From positions 1 to 26,066 of the IMG/VR virus record IMGVR_UViG_3300021964_010405: a stretch of DNA of 26,066 bases, one strand, 5' to 3'. Below the pieces are notes generated by a model, which ran no database searches, was not told the DNA's origin, and worked only from the letters and a program-made list of their open reading frames with translations. Position 1 is the stretch's first letter. Each line of letters starts with the position of its first letter. This stretch comes from a virus. Positions 22,665-26,066 of this stretch are shown here, in pieces. The translations under genes and the position numbers were made by a program.

Positions 22665-22812
22665 TAGATTTTTTATAGAAGCAAAAACGTAAATACATTC
22701 ATTTTAATCTTGCTTCTAATTAAAAAATCTCTTATAATCTAAACATAGTCAAGAAGACAACAACTTCTTGAATATCAACTTTAAATCTTAACTTTGTAAT
22801 GAGGGAATATAA
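22665..22812 (+). promoter_or_regulatory. Promoter and leader of the helix-turn-helix protein gene
   Basis: This 148-base gap has no gene. TTGCTT (22710-22715), a 17-base spacer and a perfect TATAAT (22733-22738) form the best promoter of its class in the window. The predicted start is near 22745, giving a leader of about 68 bases. A GAGGGA ribosome site lies about six bases before ATG 22813. The leader begins with a perfect hairpin, listed separately. Confidence 0.75.
22749..22771 (+). promoter_or_regulatory. Stem-loop at the 5' end of the 22813 gene leader
   Basis: TCAAGAAG (22749-22756) and CTTCTTGA (22764-22771) are perfect complements around a seven-base loop ACAACAA. It begins about four bases after the predicted transcription start. 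It could stabilise the message as an RNA hairpin, or be a palindromic operator as DNA; the sequence alone cannot decide. Confidence 0.6.
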
Positions 22813-23502
22813 ATGAGTAAGTTTGAATACACAGAAGATATGGAAGCTCGTATGCATGATGTATGTGCTTCAGGCGTCACGGAAGAAATTGTCGAAGAGC
22901 TAATGAGCGAGTTCGATTTTCCACGGCGCTCGGTTACTGCTAAGCTACGTAAGCTTGGCTTTGATGTTCCTAAGAAGCCTGGCGCTGCCCCAGTCTTCTC
23001 ACAGGAAGAGACTGACGCTCTTGCAGACTATCTACAAGCCAATTCTGGCACGATGACTGCTGAAGAGATTGCTGCTGACTTTGCCGACGGTAAGTTTACA
23101 GCTCGTCAGATCAACGGTAAGGCTCTTTCCATGGAAATGACTTCACATGTAAAGCCTGCCGAGAAGAAGGTTACTCCACGTACCTACACCGCTGAAGAAG
23201 AGGCTCAGATTGAGTCACTTGTCGACGAAGGTGCTTTCCTGGAGGATATTGCTGAGAAGGTTGGTAAGCCAGTTAACTCAGTTCGCGGTAAGCTTCTTTC
23301 TATGGGCCGTCTACAAGACGTTCAACAGAAGAACAAGAAGTCCGCAAAGACAGATCCTTATGAGGGGATTGAGGATCTACTAGACCAAACTGTTGAAGAG
23401 CTTGCAGAGCACTTTGACAAGACAGTTCGCGGTGTTAAGACCGTTCTAACTCGTCGTGGTCTTTCTTGTGCTGACTACACACCAAAGTCAGTGGCTGAGT
23501 AA
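22813..23502 (+). CDS. Four-repeat helix-turn-helix DNA-binding protein, probably highly expressed
   Basis: The 229-residue protein seems to be built from four related three-helix units at about residues 5-50, 60-110, 124-170 and 182-222. The clearest are FPRRSVTAKLRKLGFD, KPVNSVRGKLLSMGRL and KTVRGVKTVLTRRGLS, each ending in a recognition-like helix of the R/NSV-x-x-KL-x-x-xG type. A similar unit occurs in the protein at 19461. It probably binds DNA along several contacts, as a regulator or nucleoid-type protein. The codon use is unlike its neighbours: every lysine codon I read (20) is AAG, arginine is mostly CGT, and leucine avoids TTA. With a perfect -10 box, a leader stem-loop, a good ribosome site and a following terminator, it looks like a strongly expressed single-gene unit. 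The exact function is unknown. Confidence 0.7.
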   Translation: MSKFEYTEDMEARMHDVCASGVTEEIVEELMSEFDFPRRSVTAKLRKLGFDVPKKPGAAPVFSQEETDALADYLQANSGTMTAEEIAADFADGKFTARQINGKALSMEMTSHVKPAEKKVTPRTYTAEEEAQIESLVDEGAFLEDIAEKVGKPVNSVRGKLLSMGRLQDVQQKNKKSAKTDPYEGIEDLLDQTVEELAEHFDKTVRGVKTVLTRRGLSCADYTPKSVAE

Positions 23503-23524
23503 TCTCAGACCTTCTTAACTAACT

Positions 23525-23552
23525 GGGGGACAATAGTGCGCTATTGTCCCCC
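23525..23552 (+). terminator. Strong hairpin terminator after the helix-turn-helix gene
   Basis: GGGGGACAATAG (23525-23536) and CTATTGTCCCCC (23541-23552) form a perfect 12-pair stem with loop TGCG. The downstream sequence TATTGGTATTTAAATG is T-rich but not a clean T-run, so termination efficiency is uncertain. The stem may also protect the 3' end of the message. Confidence 0.8.
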
Positions 23553-23565
23553 TATTGGTATTTAA

Positions 23566-23871
23566 ATGGAATCTCTTAATCTATCAGAACTAGAAGATGA
23601 AACAATAGATTATATACTAGGACTATCTCCTCCCGCCAGAGCCGCTTACTTTGCAAGTTTAGTAAAATCTTTTTATCCTAAAGTAGAAATACAGTCAATA
23701 GAATGGCAGCATCTTATGGAAGCATATGCTGCTTCTTGGTATGCCGAAAAGATATATCGTTATAATCGGTTTTTTAATGAATCTTTTACTGCTGTTTATA
23801 CAGAAACAGGACTAATTAGAGACATAGTTCTTGATATTTATTTTAATGATGACGATTTGATCGTTCACTAA
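23566..23871 (+). CDS. Uncharacterised phage protein, 101 residues
   Basis: The acidic protein begins MESLNLSELEDETIDYILGL and is mainly helical with a central AASWYAEKIYRYNRFFNES region. No family, signal or membrane segment is recognised. It starts 13 bases after the terminator hairpin without a clear ribosome site, so it would depend on read-through from upstream or on an unseen promoter; this weakens the start assignment. The next promoter begins right after its stop. Confidence 0.5.
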   Translation: MESLNLSELEDETIDYILGLSPPARAAYFASLVKSFYPKVEIQSIEWQHLMEAYAASWYAEKIYRYNRFFNESFTAVYTETGLIRDIVLDIYFNDDDLIVH

Positions 23872-23881
23872 CAAACTCATC

Positions 23882-23910
23882 TTGCTATTTGGTTTGACCT
23901 ATGTTATACT
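23882..23910 (+). promoter_or_regulatory. Phage-type promoter TTGCTA-N17-TATACT for the regulator and helicase
   Basis: TTGCTA (23882-23887), a 17-base spacer and TATACT (23905-23910). Predicted start is near 23917, giving a leader of only about 13 bases that still contains the GGAGG ribosome site of the next gene. Confidence 0.7.
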
Positions 23911-23929
23911 CTACAAAATGGAGGAATAA

Positions 23930-24712
23930 ATGGCGCGACCACTAACAAAATCAACAGAAATTACAGAAGCTAAAATTCGTCAAGTTATTTGGATGCTTGA
24001 AAAAGCAAACAAGACGAAAAAAGAATGCTGTGAGCATCTTGGTATTGCTTATAATACTAAGAGACTACAAACAATTATTGATGATTTTAGGGCTAAACAA
24101 GATCGAGAAGCAAAGCTAAAAAAACTCGCTAAAACAAAAGTATTTACCGATGCTGAAAAAAATGGTATAGTTAAAGACTATCTAAATGGAGAAACGCAAA
24201 CAGCTATTGCGAGACAGTATCATGTATCTCCACAAAGAATTAAAAAGATTTTAATAGAGATGAACGTGCCAATTAGAGCACGTAGTAAAAAAGCACAACC
24301 AACCGTAGATCACGTAGTTCAAAACTTAGATGTAAAGTTTAATATAGGAGATAAAGTATTTCTTCCACGTTCTAATGACTATGGCGTAATTGAACAAGTT
24401 TTTGATGAAGATTACCTAGAATATTTACGGGAACCAAGACGTCGTAAATACGTAGAGCTTCATGCTTTTGAAGCAGCTAAAAAGAAGCATGGAGAAGAAT
24501 TTGAAGGAAAAGAAGATATACACTGGAATATTTACTGGGAATATGATAATGGTAGTGAGTGGAAAGAGTTTGCTATAAAAGAAAAAATTAATAAAGTTGA
24601 GTCTATAATCGAAGAAACAGGTAGGGAGTATTACCGTATCTGGATTCAAGGAGATCATGGACATTTTACTGACGAAGTCAGACACAATCTTTATCCAGTA
24701 GTCACACAATAA
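23930..24712 (+). CDS. Helix-turn-helix DNA-binding regulator
   Basis: The 260-residue protein has two helix-turn-helix units. The first, in residues 10-52, contains NKTKKECCEHLGIAYNTKRL. The second, in residues 72-118, contains GETQTAIARQYHVSPQRIKK, very similar to resolvase/Hin-type DNA-binding units, followed by a basic RARSKK tail. The C-terminal half begins with a beta-rich KFNIGDKVFLPRSNDYGVIE segment like an SH3-type barrel and is otherwise unfamiliar. A GGAGG ribosome site precedes ATG 23930 and the promoter at 23882 drives it. The stop overlaps the helicase start (TAATG), so it may control or load the replication module. It is likely a transcription factor, but a replication initiator is possible. 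Confidence 0.65.
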   Translation: MARPLTKSTEITEAKIRQVIWMLEKANKTKKECCEHLGIAYNTKRLQTIIDDFRAKQDREAKLKKLAKTKVFTDAEKNGIVKDYLNGETQTAIARQYHVSPQRIKKILIEMNVPIRARSKKAQPTVDHVVQNLDVKFNIGDKVFLPRSNDYGVIEQVFDEDYLEYLREPRRRKYVELHAFEAAKKKHGEEFEGKEDIHWNIYWEYDNGSEWKEFAIKEKINKVESIIEETGREYYRIWIQGDHGHFTDEVRHNLYPVVTQ

Positions 24713-26066
24713 TGGCATTAGATTTACAAAAAATTACTCTGCGTAGATTATTGGATACGCAGAGCCATGAACTATATTCTAAAATATCTGGTGATTATTT
24801 TACCGGAATAAATCGTGTTATCTATGATAAAGTACAAACATTTTATAAAGCAAATTTACGTCTTCCTAGTATAGAAGAATTTCATATTATTCGTAAAGAT
24901 GAAGTACTTCAACAATATCTTGATACAGAAATCATTTCTGAAGATAATGTAAATGAAACAATTGCTAATGAGTTTTTGCTTTCACAATTACAAGATTATT
25001 TTATTCGAGAAGAGACTATTGACTTTTTAGATAAATTTGTAGATTCTCTTGATAATTTAGAAAAAATAGAAATTGTAGATAAATTTCAATCACACTTATT
25101 ACACCTTAATTCTGCAATACCTTACGATGATGAGCTTTATGATGTAGCAGAACTTGAGTTTTTTCCGTCTGAAGATGATTTTCGTATTTTTCCAACAGGA
25201 TTATCTGCTGAATATGATTCTGTTAATGGGGGTTTTGCTACACAAGAACTAGTATTGTTGGGCGGTCGCCGCGGTTCGGGTAAATCTATTATCTCTTTAA
25301 ACCTTGCTTTAAATAGGTTTTTAGAAGGTAATACTGTATCTTTTTTCTCAATTGAAATGCGGTACAAAGAAGTTTATGATAGAGTGCTTAGTATTATTTC
25401 TGGTGTTCCTTTCTTAGATTTATTTAGAAACAAACTTAATGATGGGCAAAAAATTCAATTAGCAGAAGCAAAGTTTAAAAACTTTTATGAAGAGTCTGAT
25501 TTAGTTAAAAATCTTTTAGGAGAACTAAAACAGAAGAAAGATTTCAAAAAGTTTGAAACAAGAGTTAAAACAGAAAAACCAAAACTAAAAGATCATAGAT
25601 TATTTTTAATTGATGATGAATCTCTAACTCTTAATCGAATTGATCATTATTGTAATATGTTTACAAATAAATACCCAGACTATAATATGGCAGTAGTAGA
25701 CTATTTAAATATCGTAAAACACCCAGATCAAAAGAACTGGACTTCTCAAATTGAAATTGCAGATAATCTAAAATCTTTAGCGCGTAAACATGATGTGACA
25801 ATGCTAACACCTTATCAAATTGATGCAACGGGAGAAGCTCGTTTCGCAAAAGGCATTTTAGATGCTGCAGACAGAGGTTTAAACTTTTTTCCACCGCCTG
25901 AGAATGAGCAACGAGAACAAGAAAGCAAACTAACAATTCATACTACTAAAATTCGTAATGGTAAACATATGAGTTTTGATGTGTATATGGATTGGAGCTG
26001 TGTTAAAATTGACCCTAATCAGTCTGCAATAATTAATGAAAAACCTCATAATTCTGTAAAATTTGG
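24712..26066 (+). CDS. DnaB-type replicative DNA helicase, C-terminal end cut by the window
   Basis: ATG 24712 overlaps the previous stop by one base; 451 codons are visible and no stop is reached before the edge. After an N-terminal domain of about 155 residues, the RecA-like domain shows ELVLLGGRRGSGKSIISLNL with Walker A at 184-192 (K191), FFSIEM (glutamate E215), Walker B MAVVDYL with D330, and MLTPYQID with Q369 in the position of the conserved motif H3 glutamine. The segment TTKIRNGKH near residue 411 fits the arginine-containing C-terminal motif. The protein unwinds duplex DNA at the fork as a hexamer. There is no primase domain in the visible part. The insert between residues 235 and 300 is Lys-rich and longer than in DnaB. 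Confidence 0.85.
   Translation, partial: MALDLQKITLRRLLDTQSHELYSKISGDYFTGINRVIYDKVQTFYKANLRLPSIEEFHIIRKDEVLQQYLDTEIISEDNVNETIANEFLLSQLQDYFIREETIDFLDKFVDSLDNLEKIEIVDKFQSHLLHLNSAIPYDDELYDVAELEFFPSEDDFRIFPTGLSAEYDSVNGGFATQELVLLGGRRGSGKSIISLNLALNRFLEGNTVSFFSIEMRYKEVYDRVLSIISGVPFLDLFRNKLNDGQKIQLAEAKFKNFYEESDLVKNLLGELKQKKDFKKFETRVKTEKPKLKDHRLFLIDDESLTLNRIDHYCNMFTNKYPDYNMAVVDYLNIVKHPDQKNWTSQIEIADNLKSLARKHDVTMLTPYQIDATGEARFAKGILDAADRGLNFFPPPENEQREQESKLTIHTTKIRNGKHMSFDVYMDWSCVKIDPNQSAIINEKPHNSVKF

Overview
The window looks like part of the genome of a tailed bacteriophage, probably a large lytic one infecting an alphaproteobacterium; a marine SAR11-like host is my best guess. The evidence is an AT-rich sequence, tightly packed short genes that overlap by a few bases, phage replication genes (NAD-dependent DNA ligase, DnaB-type helicase, a DUF3310 protein), many small orphan proteins, and no host housekeeping operon. 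The host guess rests mainly on a tmRNA gene of the circularly permuted, two-piece type that is characteristic of alphaproteobacteria, and on a bS21-like ribosomal protein, a gene known from phages of that group.

Layout. (1) 1-1427, minus strand: a carbamoyltransferase cut by the window edge, a 2-oxoglutarate/Fe(II) oxygenase-like protein and an SGNH-hydrolase-like protein. (2) 1420-2076, plus: a second SGNH protein whose start codon overlaps the start of its divergent neighbour. (3) 2048-3599, minus: five small uncharacterised phage proteins. (4) 3673-7390, plus: two small proteins, a DegT-type aminotransferase, a PP-loop protein, a sugar-nucleotide epimerase and bS21. (5) 7398-8054: a promoter, a small protein and the permuted tmRNA. 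(6) 8065-18460: a long run of sugar genes (NeuD/PglD-like acyltransferase, second DegT aminotransferase, RmlB-like dehydratase, epimerase, several glycosyltransferases, a methyltransferase), followed by an A-type Fe-S carrier and an Asp/Asn beta-hydroxylase-like protein. (7) 18432-20883: small regulators, another oxygenase-like protein, a PC4-like protein, a DUF3310 protein and a third SGNH protein. (8) 20931-26066: DNA ligase, a codon-biased four-repeat helix-turn-helix protein, an orphan, a helix-turn-helix regulator and the start of the replicative helicase.

How the parts fit. The sugar genes could make and attach an unusual amino- or deoxy-sugar, with acetyl, methyl or carbamoyl decoration, to the infected cell's surface, to virion proteins or to another target. 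bS21 and tmRNA form a small translation-takeover block. The ligase, helicase and DNA-binding proteins form the replication and regulation module. Five promoters share one layout (TTGCT[A/T], 17-base spacer, TATAAT-like -10), and three more have a perfect TTGACA -35 element. I see no tRNA, CRISPR array, insertion sequence, integrase or attachment site.
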